DNA of 64,000 nt from Roseovarius sp. MMSF_3281 (GCF_030733685.1 NZ_JASHIM010000005.1:124001-188000); one strand, 5' to 3'. Counted from the stretch's first letter, positions 17,492 to 27,390 are shown. Numbers and translations are program-made. The notes: generated by a model not told the origin, from the letters alone.

Positions 17492-19155
17492 TGACAGATA
17501 CACCACTTGTTTCCGTCCGCGACCTGCGCATCGGCGCGGTCACGGACTCGGGTCGTAACGTCGAGATCATCCGTGGCGTGGACTTCGACATCGCGCCGGG
17601 CGAGATGCTGGCCCTGATCGGTGAATCCGGGTCGGGCAAGACGACGATCGCGCTGTCGCTCATGGGCCATACGCGCCGCGGCTGTGGCATCAAGGGCGGC
17701 ACGATCCGCGTGGGCGATCATGACATCACAGGGATGAGCGAACGTAAACGGGCGCGGCTGCGCGGCTCTGACGTCTCTTACGTTCCGCAATCCGCCGCGG
17801 CGGCGTTCAATCCGTCCAAGCGGATCATGGACCAGGTGGTGGAAGCCACGCGCATCCACGACCTGATGCCGTTGGAAAAGGCGCGGGACCATGCGCGGGA
17901 CCTCTTTCGCGCACTGGCGCTGCCCGATCCCGACACGATCGGCGAGCGCTATCCGCACCAGGTATCGGGCGGGCAGCTTCAGCGCCTGTCGGCGGCCATG
18001 GCACTGATCGGCGACCCGCAGCTGGTCATTTTTGACGAACCGACGACGGCGCTGGATGTCACCACGCAGATTGAGGTCTTGCGCGCCTTCAAACGGGTGA
18101 TGGAGGACGGCGGCATGGCCGGGGTCTATGTGAGCCACGACCTGGCCGTGGTGGCGCAGATCGCGGATCGGATCGTGGTACTAAAGAACGGCGAAATCCA
18201 GGAGCAGGGCACCACCGAGCAGATCCTGCACGCGCCGGAACACGCCTATACCAAGGAATTGATCGCGGCCTTCGATCCGGTGCCGCACGAGCCCGTCGGG
18301 CAGGTCGAACCCGAAAAGGAGACGCCGATCCTGGAGGTTCGTAACCTTTGTGCGGGCTATGGCCCGATGAAGGATGGCGAGCCTCTGATCAAGGTGATGC
18401 GCGACGTGAATTTTGAGCTTTATCGCGGCCGGAACCTGGGCGTGATAGGCGAGTCCGGGTCAGGCAAGTCGACGCTGGCGCGAGCGGTCGCGGGGATCCT
18501 GCCGGCCTATCGCGGCGAGGTGCTGTTGGACGGCAAGACTCTCTCTCCGTCGCTATCGCAGCGCAGCAAGCAGGAATTGCAACGCGCGCAGATTGTCTTT
18601 CAGCTGGCCGATACCGCGCTCAACCCGGCGCATTCGGTGGGCGCGATCATCGCCCGGCCGTTGAAGTTCTACAAAGGACTGCGCGGCGCGGCCTGCGAGA
18701 AGCGCGTGATCGAACTGTTGAACATGGTCCACCTGCCGCCCGCTCTGCGGCACCGCCTGCCGTCGGAACTGTCGGGCGGCCAGAAACAGCGTGTGAACCT
18801 TGCCCGTGCGTTGGCGGCCGAGCCTGAACTGATCCTCTGCGACGAGATCACCTCGGCGCTAGATACGGTCGTGGCCGCCGCCATCCTGGACCTGCTGAAG
18901 GAGCTGCAACAGGAGCTTGGTCTCAGTTACATGTTCATCAGCCATGATTTGTCGACGGTTGAGGCGATCTGCGATGACGTGCTTGTGATGTACAAGGGCG
19001 AGGTCGTAGAGGCACTGCCGGCGGCGCGTATGTCCGACGAGGCCACCCATGCCTATTCGCGTCTGCTGGTATCTTCGGTGCCGCAGCTGGATACCGGATG
19101 GCTGGAGGGGCTGGAGCAGGATCCGGAATTGCTGGCAGCCTTTTCAGGCCGATAG
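17491..19155 (+). CDS. Fused dipeptide-type ABC transporter ATPase with two nucleotide-binding domains (DppD-DppF fusion)
   Basis: A 554-residue cytoplasmic protein carrying two complete ABC ATPase domains. Walker A motifs are GESGSGKTT at 44-52 and GESGSGKST at 320-328; signature motifs are SGGQLQR near 159 and SGGQKQR in the second half; Walker B segments are LVIFDEPTTALDV and LILCDEITSALDT. The linker around 262-280 is acidic and proline-rich. It supplies both ATPases of the importer in one chain, an arrangement common in Alphaproteobacteria. It ends 16 bases from the convergent Lrp gene. Confidence 0.95.
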   Translation: MTDTPLVSVRDLRIGAVTDSGRNVEIIRGVDFDIAPGEMLALIGESGSGKTTIALSLMGHTRRGCGIKGGTIRVGDHDITGMSERKRARLRGSDVSYVPQSAAAAFNPSKRIMDQVVEATRIHDLMPLEKARDHARDLFRALALPDPDTIGERYPHQVSGGQLQRLSAAMALIGDPQLVIFDEPTTALDVTTQIEVLRAFKRVMEDGGMAGVYVSHDLAVVAQIADRIVVLKNGEIQEQGTTEQILHAPEHAYTKELIAAFDPVPHEPVGQVEPEKETPILEVRNLCAGYGPMKDGEPLIKVMRDVNFELYRGRNLGVIGESGSGKSTLARAVAGILPAYRGEVLLDGKTLSPSLSQRSKQELQRAQIVFQLADTALNPAHSVGAIIARPLKFYKGLRGAACEKRVIELLNMVHLPPALRHRLPSELSGGQKQRVNLARALAAEPELILCDEITSALDTVVAAAILDLLKELQQELGLSYMFISHDLSTVEAICDDVLVMYKGEVVEALPAARMSDEATHAYSRLLVSSVPQLDTGWLEGLEQDPELLAAFSGR

Positions 19156-19171
19156 CGGGTCGGGGTCTTTG

Positions 19172-19666
19172 TCACTCCGTGTCGGCAAAAAGTCGGGTCA
19201 GAGGCAGCTGCCGCTTGATGAACGGAGTCTTCATCACGACGAAGCTGAAATAGCGGTCGATGACATCGCTGCGGTCAATGAGGTCTTCGATGATCTCCTG
19301 GTAGTCGCTGATACCTGACGTAACGAACTTCGCCAGGTAGTCGTAGCCTCCCGAAATCAAGTGACATTCGACACAACTATCAATCTTTTCAAGCGCTTCC
19401 TGGAAGCGAGCGAAATCTATCTGCCTATGGTTCTTCAAAGTGAATTCGGTGAAAACGGTCAGCGTCTCGCCCAGTTTGGCGACATTGATCAGCGCCGAAT
19501 AGCCGGTGATGTAGCCCGATTTTTGCAACTTCTTGACGCGTGTCAGGCAGGGCGAGGGCGAGAGATGAACCAGATCAGCCAGTTCAACGTTCGTGATCCG
19601 GCCGTTGCGCTGCAACTCGGCCAAGATCCTGACGTCGATGCGGTCCAGCTTTTGCGAATTGCTCAT
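19172..19666 (-). CDS. Lrp/AsnC-family transcriptional regulator
   Basis: A 164-residue Lrp-type regulator. The N-terminal helix-turn-helix is DRIDVRILAELQRNGRI, then LADLVHLSPSPCLTRV; the C-terminal half is the RAM ligand-binding domain. I use ATG 19666 (MSNSQKLD), preceded by AGGAC, rather than the longer upstream extension. It is divergent from the oxidoreductase at 19825. Lrp-family proteins sense amino acids or related compounds, so this is a likely local regulator of the amine/amino-acid catabolic genes. Confidence 0.92.
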   Translation of the reverse strand: MSNSQKLDRIDVRILAELQRNGRITNVELADLVHLSPSPCLTRVKKLQKSGYITGYSALINVAKLGETLTVFTEFTLKNHRQIDFARFQEALEKIDSCVECHLISGGYDYLAKFVTSGISDYQEIIEDLIDRSDVIDRYFSFVVMKTPFIKRQLPLTRLFADTE

Positions 19667-19824
19667 CAGTCTTGTCCTTGCATGAAACGGCACGGCAGGC
19701 CATGCCGTGGTTCGTCCGCCCTCGAGCGCCGGCAAATACGCAACGATCTGCCGGTCACCTTCCCATATGCGGCATAAAGCACCGGAACTCTACAGCTAGG
19801 TTTCGAGAAACACATGGAATAATC

Positions 19825-21150
19825 ATGCCTGCACCTTTGCTTGAAATCGATACGCACACCGAAATTCCCGAAAGCACCGATTGCGTGGTCATCGGCGGCG
19901 GCATTGTGGGCGTTAGCGCCGCTTACTGGCTGGCCCGCGCGGGACAAAGCGTTGTCCTGCTGGAGAAAGGCCGGATCGGCGCCGAACAATCCAGCCGCAA
20001 CTGGGGCTGGTGCCGCCAGCAGAACCGGGACGCACGCGAACTGCCCTTGTCGACCCGGAGCCTGACGCTGTGGGAGGATATGGCCGCCGATATCGGAGCG
20101 GATCTGGGGTTTCGGCGTTGCGGGCTGCTGTATCTGTCCAATGATGCGGCCGAACTCGACGGCTGGGCGCGCTGGGGCAAGTTTGCCCGAGGCGAGGGCG
20201 TGGATACGCGGATGCTGAGCCCGGAGGAGGCCACCGAACGGGGGGCGGCCACGGGCAAGGAATGGCAGGGCGGCGTCTGGTCGCCAAGCGATGGTGTTGC
20301 CGACCCGTCGCGCGCCGCGCCGCTGATTGCGACCGGGGTCATGCAGCATGGCGGCACGGTCGTGCAGGGTTGCGCGGCGCGCGGACTCGAGACCGAGGCC
20401 GGTGCAGTCTCGGCTGTGATCACCGAACGCGGGACAATCCGCACCCGCGTGGCCGTAATGGCCGGCGGATCGTGGGCCGGTAGCTTCATGCACCGGCATG
20501 GCATAGGGCTTCCGCAGGCTTCGGCTCGCAGCTCGATTCTGTCGGTAGCGCCAGGCGCAAAGGGCATTCCGGATGCGCTGCATACCGCCAAGGTGTCCGC
20601 CACGCGGCGCCGGGACGGCGCCTATACTTTGGCAGTCTCGGGGCTGGCCAATCTCGACCCCACGCCGGGGGCTATCGCCGGGGCGCGTCACTTCCTGCCC
20701 ATGTTCGCCAGACGCTGGCGCGTTTTGCGCCCCGGTGGGGCACAGGCATGGCGTGCCGGGTTCGAGACGCGCAAGGTCTGGGCCCTGGACGACACAACAC
20801 CGATGGAGCGCGTTCGCATCCTTGACCCCAAACCCAGCAAGGCGCTGGTCGACCTGACGCTGAAGCGTGCCCGCGCGCTGCTGCCGGGTCTCGTCGGGCT
20901 GCCGGTGCAGGCGCAATGGGCGGGGTATATCGACAGCACGCCCGACGGCGTGCCGGTGATTGACGCCGATATCGGGACGCCCGGGCTGGTGCTGGCCGCG
21001 GGGCTCTCGGGGCATGGGTTCGGCATCGGACCCGGCGTTGGACATCTTGTGGCCGACATGGTGCTGGGACGCACGCCGATCACCGAGACGCAGCAATATC
21101 GCCTTGCCAGATTCGACAAAGGGCAGTGGGGCAAAGTGGCGGAGTTCTGA
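19825..21150 (+). CDS. FAD-dependent oxidoreductase, DAO family
   Basis: A 441-residue flavoenzyme. The Rossmann motif CVVIGGGIVGVSAAYWLA starts near residue 20; the SSRNWGWCRQQNRD segment and the C-terminal GLSGHGFGIGPG are typical of D-amino-acid-dehydrogenase/sarcosine-oxidase relatives. It probably oxidises a secondary or D-amino acid C-N bond. ATG 19825 is preceded by GGAA at 6 bases. It is divergent from the Lrp gene and convergent, with only a 2-base gap, with the next DAO gene at 21153. The substrate is unknown. Confidence 0.86.
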   Translation: MPAPLLEIDTHTEIPESTDCVVIGGGIVGVSAAYWLARAGQSVVLLEKGRIGAEQSSRNWGWCRQQNRDARELPLSTRSLTLWEDMAADIGADLGFRRCGLLYLSNDAAELDGWARWGKFARGEGVDTRMLSPEEATERGAATGKEWQGGVWSPSDGVADPSRAAPLIATGVMQHGGTVVQGCAARGLETEAGAVSAVITERGTIRTRVAVMAGGSWAGSFMHRHGIGLPQASARSSILSVAPGAKGIPDALHTAKVSATRRRDGAYTLAVSGLANLDPTPGAIAGARHFLPMFARRWRVLRPGGAQAWRAGFETRKVWALDDTTPMERVRILDPKPSKALVDLTLKRARALLPGLVGLPVQAQWAGYIDSTPDGVPVIDADIGTPGLVLAAGLSGHGFGIGPGVGHLVADMVLGRTPITETQQYRLARFDKGQWGKVAEF

Positions 21151-21152
21151 TT

Positions 21153-22259
21153 TCATGCCGCGAACCGAGTGATGGCGAACTCATCGAGCGGCGTCTCGCA
21201 CTGTCCCGTTGCAATCAGTTCCGCCATCGCCGAGCCGACGCCGGGCCCAAGCTGAAACCCGTGCCCGCAAAATCCGAAGGCATGAAACAGCCCCGGTGTC
21301 GTGCTCGACGGCCCCATAACGGGCAGCGCATCGGCGACATAGCCTTCGCAGCCCGACCACTGACGGATCACGGCCACGTCCGCCAGCGCCGGAACCAGCT
21401 TGATGACCGCTGCCACTTGGGCCGGCAGGCGGGCCGGGTCGGGTTTTGCATACCCCGGCTCGGCCTCGACGCGTACACGGTCGACAGCACCGCCAAAGAT
21501 TACGTTGCCGCGTTCGACTTGGCGCAGATAGGCGCCGTGCGCTTGGGACCAGACACCAACCACGGGCGCGATGCGATGAGGCAGAGGTTCGGTCACCGCC
21601 ATCTGCGGCCCCCAGGTTTCCAGCGGTACGTCCTCGCCGAAGTGTGCGGCAATGGAGCGGCCCCATGCGCCTGCACAGTTCAGTAGGAGGGCGGCCTGGA
21701 AGTTGCCTTTTGCCGTCTCCAACTCGAATCCGGCAGCGGTGGTGCGAATGTCCAAGACCGGCGCCTCTTCGACCACCGATGCGCCTGCACGTACCGCTGC
21801 GTCCGCAAAGGCCGGGCCGATAAGTCGGGGGTTGGCGGATCCGTCACGCGGCGAGAAGGAGGCGGCGATTGCGTCCGGCCCGATGCCGGGAAACCGGGCG
21901 TGCAATTCGGACGTGTCCAATTCGTCGAGAATCAGGCCTTGCGCGTTGGCCGCCTGGACGTAGGTGCGCATGTCCTCCAGGCTGTCGGCGTCGAAGATCA
22001 GCCGCAGGTGCCCGGTAGGGCGAAATTCCACGTCACGGCCAAGGAGTACTTCCGCCTCGTTCCAGATAGCCAGCGAGCGGGCGGCCAAGGGCAGTTGCGA
22101 TAAGTGACGCCCACTGCGCCGGATGTTGCCGAAAGAGGCCACGGTCGCCCCGGCTCCGATCCGGGCGCGCTCGATCAGGGTAACGCGGACTCCGCGGCTC
22201 GCTAGGAAGTAGGCCGACGCGGTTCCCATCAGACCGCCACCGAGAACGATTGCATCCAT
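21153..22259 (-). CDS. FAD-dependent oxidoreductase, opine oxidase/hydroxyproline dehydrogenase beta-subunit-like (DAO family)
   Basis: A 368-residue DAO protein with AIVLGGGLMGTASAYFLA at the N-terminus, the FGNIRRSGRHLSQLPLA segment and a C-terminal GFCGHGFQLGPGVG FAD contact. Its short length and motif wording match the catalytic beta subunits of octopine/nopaline oxidases and D-hydroxyproline dehydrogenase, which work with a small [2Fe-2S] protein and an FAD/NAD-type alpha subunit. Both of those partners occur at 27387-29080, so the three may assemble into one complex although encoded apart. It is divergent from the LysR gene at 22370. Confidence 0.82.
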   Translation of the reverse strand: MDAIVLGGGLMGTASAYFLASRGVRVTLIERARIGAGATVASFGNIRRSGRHLSQLPLAARSLAIWNEAEVLLGRDVEFRPTGHLRLIFDADSLEDMRTYVQAANAQGLILDELDTSELHARFPGIGPDAIAASFSPRDGSANPRLIGPAFADAAVRAGASVVEEAPVLDIRTTAAGFELETAKGNFQAALLLNCAGAWGRSIAAHFGEDVPLETWGPQMAVTEPLPHRIAPVVGVWSQAHGAYLRQVERGNVIFGGAVDRVRVEAEPGYAKPDPARLPAQVAAVIKLVPALADVAVIRQWSGCEGYVADALPVMGPSSTTPGLFHAFGFCGHGFQLGPGVGSAMAELIATGQCETPLDEFAITRFAA

Positions 22260-22369
22260 GCAGCATTGTCCTTTCGCAAAGGAATTTCTGCAATCAAACG
22301 CTGGTAGGCCGCTTGTGTCAAAGACCGGATACGTGGCACGCTATAAGTCGCACCTATGGGATACGAACG
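22260..22369. promoter_or_regulatory. Divergent promoter region between DAO and LysR genes
   Basis: A 110-base gap between divergent starts. LysR binding is expected here to control the oxidase and possibly the downstream hydantoinase-type operon. No unambiguous T-N11-A box was assigned. Confidence 0.4.
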
Positions 22370-23254
22370 ATGCGCGCACGTCAGCTAGAAGTCTTCACCG
22401 CCGTCATGCGGGCAGGAACCGTCACCGGTGCGGCGCGGCTACTCAATATTTCGCAGCCCGCGCTGAGTCAGATTCTGATCCATACCGAAGCACAGCTGGG
22501 CTTCGATCTTTTCGACCGCGAGAAAGGCCGCTTGCGGCCGACGCCCGAAGCATTCGAGATCTATCCCGAGGCCGAGCGCCTGTTTGCCGGGCTTGAAGGA
22601 TTGCGACGCAAGGCATCTGACCTGCGGCTGGGCCGAGCTGGGCTGGTGCGTATCGCCGCTTCGCCGCCGCCGGGGATGTCCCTGCTGCCGCGGGCGCTGA
22701 AGGCGTTTCGCGCGGATCATCCAGATGTGGTGCTGCGGACACATGTGGCACCGCTTGCGGCGATGGTGGAACTGCTGCGAACAGGAGATGCCTCGATGGC
22801 GCTGGCGCTGGACGATGACCTGCCACCCGACATCACGGTCGAGCATATTGGGACGACGGATTTCTGCTGCCTTCTGCCCGAACATCATGTGCTGGCCCGC
22901 CAAGAGACGCTCGACTACGCCGATCTGAAGGATGAGACGATCATTTCCTACCGCAGCCAGACGCGGCCGCATGACGAACTGGACATGGCCATGCGCAGGC
23001 GCGGGAGCAGCTTTTCGCCGCAGATCGAGATCGACAGCTCTATTTCGGCGGCGGGGTTCGTTCGGGCCGGGTTGGGTGTTGCGTTGGTCGATGCACTTTT
23101 GCCCTGGGTTCAGTTTCCAGGCATTTTGACGCGACCGCTGAGCGAAACACCAAGCCTGCCGGTTTCGCTGCTGGTCGCGCGGGACCGGAGCCTTTCGCGT
23201 GCCGAAGAGGAGATGCGTCAGCTGCTTCACGCCACTCCGCTGACGGAGCCATAA
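22370..23254 (+). CDS. LysR-family transcriptional regulator, opine-catabolism (OccR/NocR-like) type
   Basis: A 294-residue LysR protein starting at ATG 22370 (MRARQLEVFTAVMRAG). The helix-turn-helix covers about residues 18-40 (TVTGAARLLNISQPALSQ). The opening is close to the regulators of octopine, nopaline and arginine/lysine metabolism, and the effector domain follows the usual LysR plan. It is divergent from the opine-oxidase-beta-like gene and 91 bases ahead of the hydantoinase-like operon, so it may regulate both. The OccR/NocR comparison rests on family wording and context. Confidence 0.88.
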   Translation: MRARQLEVFTAVMRAGTVTGAARLLNISQPALSQILIHTEAQLGFDLFDREKGRLRPTPEAFEIYPEAERLFAGLEGLRRKASDLRLGRAGLVRIAASPPPGMSLLPRALKAFRADHPDVVLRTHVAPLAAMVELLRTGDASMALALDDDLPPDITVEHIGTTDFCCLLPEHHVLARQETLDYADLKDETIISYRSQTRPHDELDMAMRRRGSSFSPQIEIDSSISAAGFVRAGLGVALVDALLPWVQFPGILTRPLSETPSLPVSLLVARDRSLSRAEEEMRQLLHATPLTEP

Positions 23255-23345
23255 GTCTTCCTTATATTCCGTCGCGCGATCCGTCTTGGACCGCGCCCGC
23301 CTTATCTGGTCCTGTTACGGCGAATGACCGAAAGGACCAGAAAAG

Positions 23346-25400
23346 ATGGATGGCATTTGCGCCCCGGCGGATTGGAAGGTCGGCGTCGATATTGGCGGAA
23401 CCTTCATGGATTTTTGCGCGCTGGACACGACCAGCGGACGCATCGCATCGCTCAAGGTGTTGACCACGCCCGATGATCCGGGGGCCGAATTGTTGACCGG
23501 GCTCGACCTGCTGACCGAGCGCGAGGGGCTCGACCCCGCCTGCGTGACGCGGTTCGTGCACGGGACCACGGTGGGGATCAACACCATCCTTCAGCGCAAG
23601 GGCGCGAAGCTTGCGCTGGTAACCAACGAAGGCTTCGAGGACGTGATCGAACTGGCGCGGCTTGCCATGCCAGACATGTACTCGCTGTTCTGTCACCGGG
23701 CCGAGCCGCTGGTGCCGCGCGATCGTATCTTCGGCGTGCCGGCGCGTTTGCGGGCCGACGGTAGCGAACCGCTGGCCCCCACGCCCGAGGCGGTGCGGGA
23801 AGCGGTTGTGCAAGCGCGCGGTGTCGGTGTCGAGGGGATCGTGGTGTCGTTCCTTCATAGTTGGCGTAACGGCGCGCAGGAAACGGCGGTAAAAGCCATG
23901 ATCGAAGCCGAGGCGCCGGATCTTTTCGTCTTCACCTCGTCTGAGGTCTGGCCGGTCATCCGCGAATACGAACGCAGTTCGACAACAATTCTGAACGGCT
24001 ATGTTCACCCGCGCGTGGCAGGCTATCTCGAAGCGCTCGAAAACCGGCTGGCAGGGCGGGGCGTGCCGACCAAGGCTTTGCTGACCAAGTCCAATGGTGG
24101 GCTGATGAGCGCCTTCGAGGGGCGGCGCGACTGTGTCTCGATGCTTTTGTCGGGGACCGCCTCAGGCGTGATTGGCGCGGCTTGGCTGGCGCGGCAGGCG
24201 GGCGCGTCACAGGTCCTGACGCTGGATATCGGCGGCACCTCTGCAGATTTCGCGCTGATCGTCGATGGTGAGGTCCAATATGGTGCCGACGAACGTATTG
24301 GGGATTTCCCGCTGTACATCCCGTCGGTGTCTGTCAGTTCCATCGCCATTGGCGGCGGCTCGATTGCCAGTGTTGACGGCCACGGTGTGCTGCGAGTCGG
24401 CCCGGAGTCGGCTGGCTCGACACCGGGGCCCGCGTGCTATGGGCGCGGCGGTACGGAGCCCACAGTGACCGATGCGATGGCTGTCTGCGGATGGTTGGGG
24501 CAGGCCGAAATGGCCTATGGCCAGTTGCAGATCGACCGGGATCTGGCCCGTGCCGCGGTGGCCAGCCTTGCCGAGCCGATGGGCCGCAGCGTGGAAGAGA
24601 CAGCGGAGGCTATCCTGAACATCGCGGTTTCGGAAATGTTCGTAGAGGTCGAGAAGCTGGGCTCGCGCGCAGGCGTTGATCTGCGGGACTTCACGCTGAT
24701 GCCCTTTGGCGGCGGCGGGCCGATGATGGGCGCGTTTCTGGCGCGCGAGTTGGGCATGTCGCGAGTGCTGGCGCCGCGTAGGCCGGGCGTGGTCTCCGCG
24801 CTGGGTGGCCTGGTGGCGGATATGCGGGGTGATTTCTTGCAAACCGTGTTCGCCGGGCTGGACGACAGCGCCGTGCCGCAACTGCGCGCCGCCTTCGATG
24901 CGCTGCGGCGCGAAGGGCAGGCGTGGCTGGTCGCCCAAGGTCACGACGGTGCGGCGCAGATCCGGCTGTCGGCCGATATGCGCTATGCCGGGCAGAGCTA
25001 TGAGATCGAGACGCCGCTGGAGCCTGATTGGTTGAGTGATCCCGCTCGCATGGCGGCGGCGTTTCACGGCACCCATCGACAGATCTATGATTTTGAGGAT
25101 CAAAACGGTGCCATCGAGATCGTGAACCTGCGGTTGTCGGCCATCGGCCTCACGCCCAAGCCCGATATGGCGCAGGAATCGGCCGTAGAGGCGGCTCCCG
25201 CAGTGCCCGCGCGGCAGGTGCGGGTGCATCTCAATGGTACGCGGGACATCCCGCTCTTCGAGCGTGCGAACCTCGTTCCGGGGGCGGCGTTCCATGGCCC
25301 CGCTGTGGTCTGTCAGGAGGACACCACGCTGGCCGTCCCCGACGGTGCCGCCGCGCATGTGGACCGGCATCTCAACATCCATCTCGAATTCGCGGAGTGA
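23346..25400 (+). CDS. Hydantoinase/oxoprolinase-family protein, HyuA-type subunit
   Basis: A 684-residue ATP-dependent ring-opening subunit (N-methylhydantoinase A / 5-oxoprolinase A class). The two actin-fold phosphate-binding motifs are visible as VDIGGTFMDFC near the N-terminus and LTLDIGGTSADFAL in the middle; FVHGTTVGINT and GPACYGRGGTEPTVTDA are further family hallmarks. It pairs with the HyuB subunit immediately downstream (4-base gap) to hydrolyse a lactam or hydantoin ring using ATP. Candidates include 5-oxoproline-like lactams, N-methylhydantoin or lactamised opines. Confidence 0.93.
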   Translation: MDGICAPADWKVGVDIGGTFMDFCALDTTSGRIASLKVLTTPDDPGAELLTGLDLLTEREGLDPACVTRFVHGTTVGINTILQRKGAKLALVTNEGFEDVIELARLAMPDMYSLFCHRAEPLVPRDRIFGVPARLRADGSEPLAPTPEAVREAVVQARGVGVEGIVVSFLHSWRNGAQETAVKAMIEAEAPDLFVFTSSEVWPVIREYERSSTTILNGYVHPRVAGYLEALENRLAGRGVPTKALLTKSNGGLMSAFEGRRDCVSMLLSGTASGVIGAAWLARQAGASQVLTLDIGGTSADFALIVDGEVQYGADERIGDFPLYIPSVSVSSIAIGGGSIASVDGHGVLRVGPESAGSTPGPACYGRGGTEPTVTDAMAVCGWLGQAEMAYGQLQIDRDLARAAVASLAEPMGRSVEETAEAILNIAVSEMFVEVEKLGSRAGVDLRDFTLMPFGGGGPMMGAFLARELGMSRVLAPRRPGVVSALGGLVADMRGDFLQTVFAGLDDSAVPQLRAAFDALRREGQAWLVAQGHDGAAQIRLSADMRYAGQSYEIETPLEPDWLSDPARMAAAFHGTHRQIYDFEDQNGAIEIVNLRLSAIGLTPKPDMAQESAVEAAPAVPARQVRVHLNGTRDIPLFERANLVPGAAFHGPAVVCQEDTTLAVPDGAAAHVDRHLNIHLEFAE

Positions 25401-25404
25401 TCCA

Positions 25405-27390
25405 TTGTCCGACAAGATGACCCTTCAGGTTCTGGCCAATCACGCCCGTGCGGCGGCCGAGAACATGGCTTACACGCTGCACCGCACGGCCCATTCCGCC
25501 TTCGTCAAGGAAACGCAGGACTTCACCGTAATGGTCATGGACCGCCTGGGCGATACCTTTGCCGTCCCTATGGAACTCGGTGCGACATGGTATCCCGGCC
25601 TGACCTATGGGCGGGCCATCGAGATGATCGACGATTACTGCCCCGGTGACGTGGCCTTTACCAACGATCCCTATTCCGGCCACGTGGCCACGCACGCGCC
25701 CGACACGCATCTGTGGAAGCCCGTCTTTCACGAAGGCGAGGTCGTCGCCTGGACCGGTGGGCATATCCACAACACCGACATGGGCGGTGCCGTGCCGGCA
25801 TCGCTGTCGCGTTCGCTGACAGAGATCCACCAAGAAGGCCTGCGGTTCCCACCGATGAAGTTGGTGAACGAAGGCGTGTTCGACGCGCAGATTCTGCGGA
25901 TCATGGAAACCAACGTGCGTAAGCCGAATCTTAATATCGGCGATATCAAGGCGCTGGTGGGCGCGCTAAACACCGGCGAGCGTAAGGTTCAGGCGATGCT
26001 GGCGCGCTTTGGACGGGACGGGTTTTTGTCGGGCGTCGCCGCGCTCAAGGACCAGGCCGAAGCGCAGGCCCGCGAGATTCTGCGCGCGATCCCCGATGGG
26101 GAGTACAGCTTTGCCGATTACGCAGACGAGGACAGTGATTTCGCAAACCCCTGCCGCCTGAACCTGACGCTGCGCATTCGCGGCGACAGTGCAGAGTTGG
26201 ATTTCACCGGATCCGACCCGCAGCTGGGTTCGTCGCTGAACGTGCCGTCGGGGGGCGATCCGCGCCACACCATCCTGATGGTGGGCGTTTATTACGTGCT
26301 CTACACACTCAATCCGCAGCTGTTGCTGAACACTGGCATCACGCGGCCCTTCACCTGCATCGCGCCCGAGGGAACGGTCCTCAACCCCGTCGCGCCCGCG
26401 GCTGTGGGAATGCGGTCGCTGACCTGCGCGCGGCTGCGTTCGGTCATCTTCGGCGCGTTCAGCCAGGCAGTGCCCGAGCGGATGCCGGCGGCACCTGCAG
26501 GCAACAACTGCATCGTCAACGTCATGACCCATGACGAGCGCAGCGGGCAGAAGATCATCGCGGCTGTGAACCCCGTGGTGGGCGGCGGCGGCGGCATGCC
26601 CGATCGCGACGGCACCAACGGGTCGGGCGCGGATGCGGCCTATCTGCGCAACACGCCGATCGAGATCACCGAAACCGAGGTGCCGGTGGAATTTGTCAAA
26701 TACGGTCTGGCCCGCGACACCGGCGGCGCCGGGCGCTGGCGCGGCGGGCTGGCCACGGAAATGGCGTTTCGCGTCTTTGCCCCCGACACGCGCATCACCG
26801 CGCGAAACCGTGACCGCTCGCGCTTTCGCCCTTGGGGTGTTTTGGGCGGGCGCGCGGCGGGACTGGCCGAGATGGTGATCAATCCCGGCACCCCCGACGC
26901 CCGCCAAATGGGCAGCGCCGACACCGCCATATTGCAACCCGGCGACGTGCTTTCGCTGCGGTCGGCAGGCGGCGGTGGGCGCGGCAACCCGATGGAACGC
27001 GAAGCCTGGCGGGTGGCGCTCGACGTGCGGCGCGGGCAAGTGTCCGAAGAGGCGGCACGGGCTGAATATGGCGTGGTGCTGAAGGCCGGGGAAGTGGACG
27101 AAGCGGCCACGGCCAAGCTGCGGGCCGAGGCTCGGGTGCATGAGGGGCATTTCCATTACGGGCCCGAGCGCGACACGTTCGAGGCGCAGTGGAGTGAAGC
27201 GGCTTATACGCGTCTGACCGATATCCTGACGGCGTTGCCCGTGCAGTGGCGCTTTTTCGTTAAGACGGAAATTTTCCGCCGGATGGAGGGGCGCGTGGGC
27301 GCCGAAGGAGTCAGCGCCGCGTTCGATGAGACCTGCGCTCGGTTTCCAGATATCCCGCAACCACAGGCCACCGCAGAGGCTGCAGAATGA
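25405..27390 (+). CDS. Hydantoinase/oxoprolinase-family protein, HyuB-type subunit
   Basis: A 661-residue HyuB subunit with the hallmarks HRTAHSAFVKETQDFTV, DVAFTNDPYSGHVATHAPD and GTNGSGADAAY. The TTG at 25405 is the best start: GGAG at 25394-25397 is 7 bases away, while the ATG at 25417 is too far from it. The C-terminal 80-100 residues extend past typical 550-580-residue HyuB proteins. Its stop overlaps the ATG of the [2Fe-2S] gene (ATGA at 27387-27390), so the ring-opening enzyme and the opine-oxidase-like subunits are one transcription unit. Confidence 0.92.
   Translation: MSDKMTLQVLANHARAAAENMAYTLHRTAHSAFVKETQDFTVMVMDRLGDTFAVPMELGATWYPGLTYGRAIEMIDDYCPGDVAFTNDPYSGHVATHAPDTHLWKPVFHEGEVVAWTGGHIHNTDMGGAVPASLSRSLTEIHQEGLRFPPMKLVNEGVFDAQILRIMETNVRKPNLNIGDIKALVGALNTGERKVQAMLARFGRDGFLSGVAALKDQAEAQAREILRAIPDGEYSFADYADEDSDFANPCRLNLTLRIRGDSAELDFTGSDPQLGSSLNVPSGGDPRHTILMVGVYYVLYTLNPQLLLNTGITRPFTCIAPEGTVLNPVAPAAVGMRSLTCARLRSVIFGAFSQAVPERMPAAPAGNNCIVNVMTHDERSGQKIIAAVNPVVGGGGGMPDRDGTNGSGADAAYLRNTPIEITETEVPVEFVKYGLARDTGGAGRWRGGLATEMAFRVFAPDTRITARNRDRSRFRPWGVLGGRAAGLAEMVINPGTPDARQMGSADTAILQPGDVLSLRSAGGGGRGNPMEREAWRVALDVRRGQVSEEAARAEYGVVLKAGEVDEAATAKLRAEARVHEGHFHYGPERDTFEAQWSEAAYTRLTDILTALPVQWRFFVKTEIFRRMEGRVGAEGVSAAFDETCARFPDIPQPQATAEAAE

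Noticed and set aside
8595..23254. Ectoine degradation cluster (deacetylase, aminotransferase, Lrp regulator)
   Set aside because: The ectoine hydrolase gene and the ectoine-type uptake system are missing, and the deacetylase is ArgE-like.
23346..27390. Creatinine / N-methylhydantoin degradation pathway
   Set aside because: HyuAB would fit N-methylhydantoinase, but no creatinine deaminase or N-carbamoylsarcosine amidase is present in the window.
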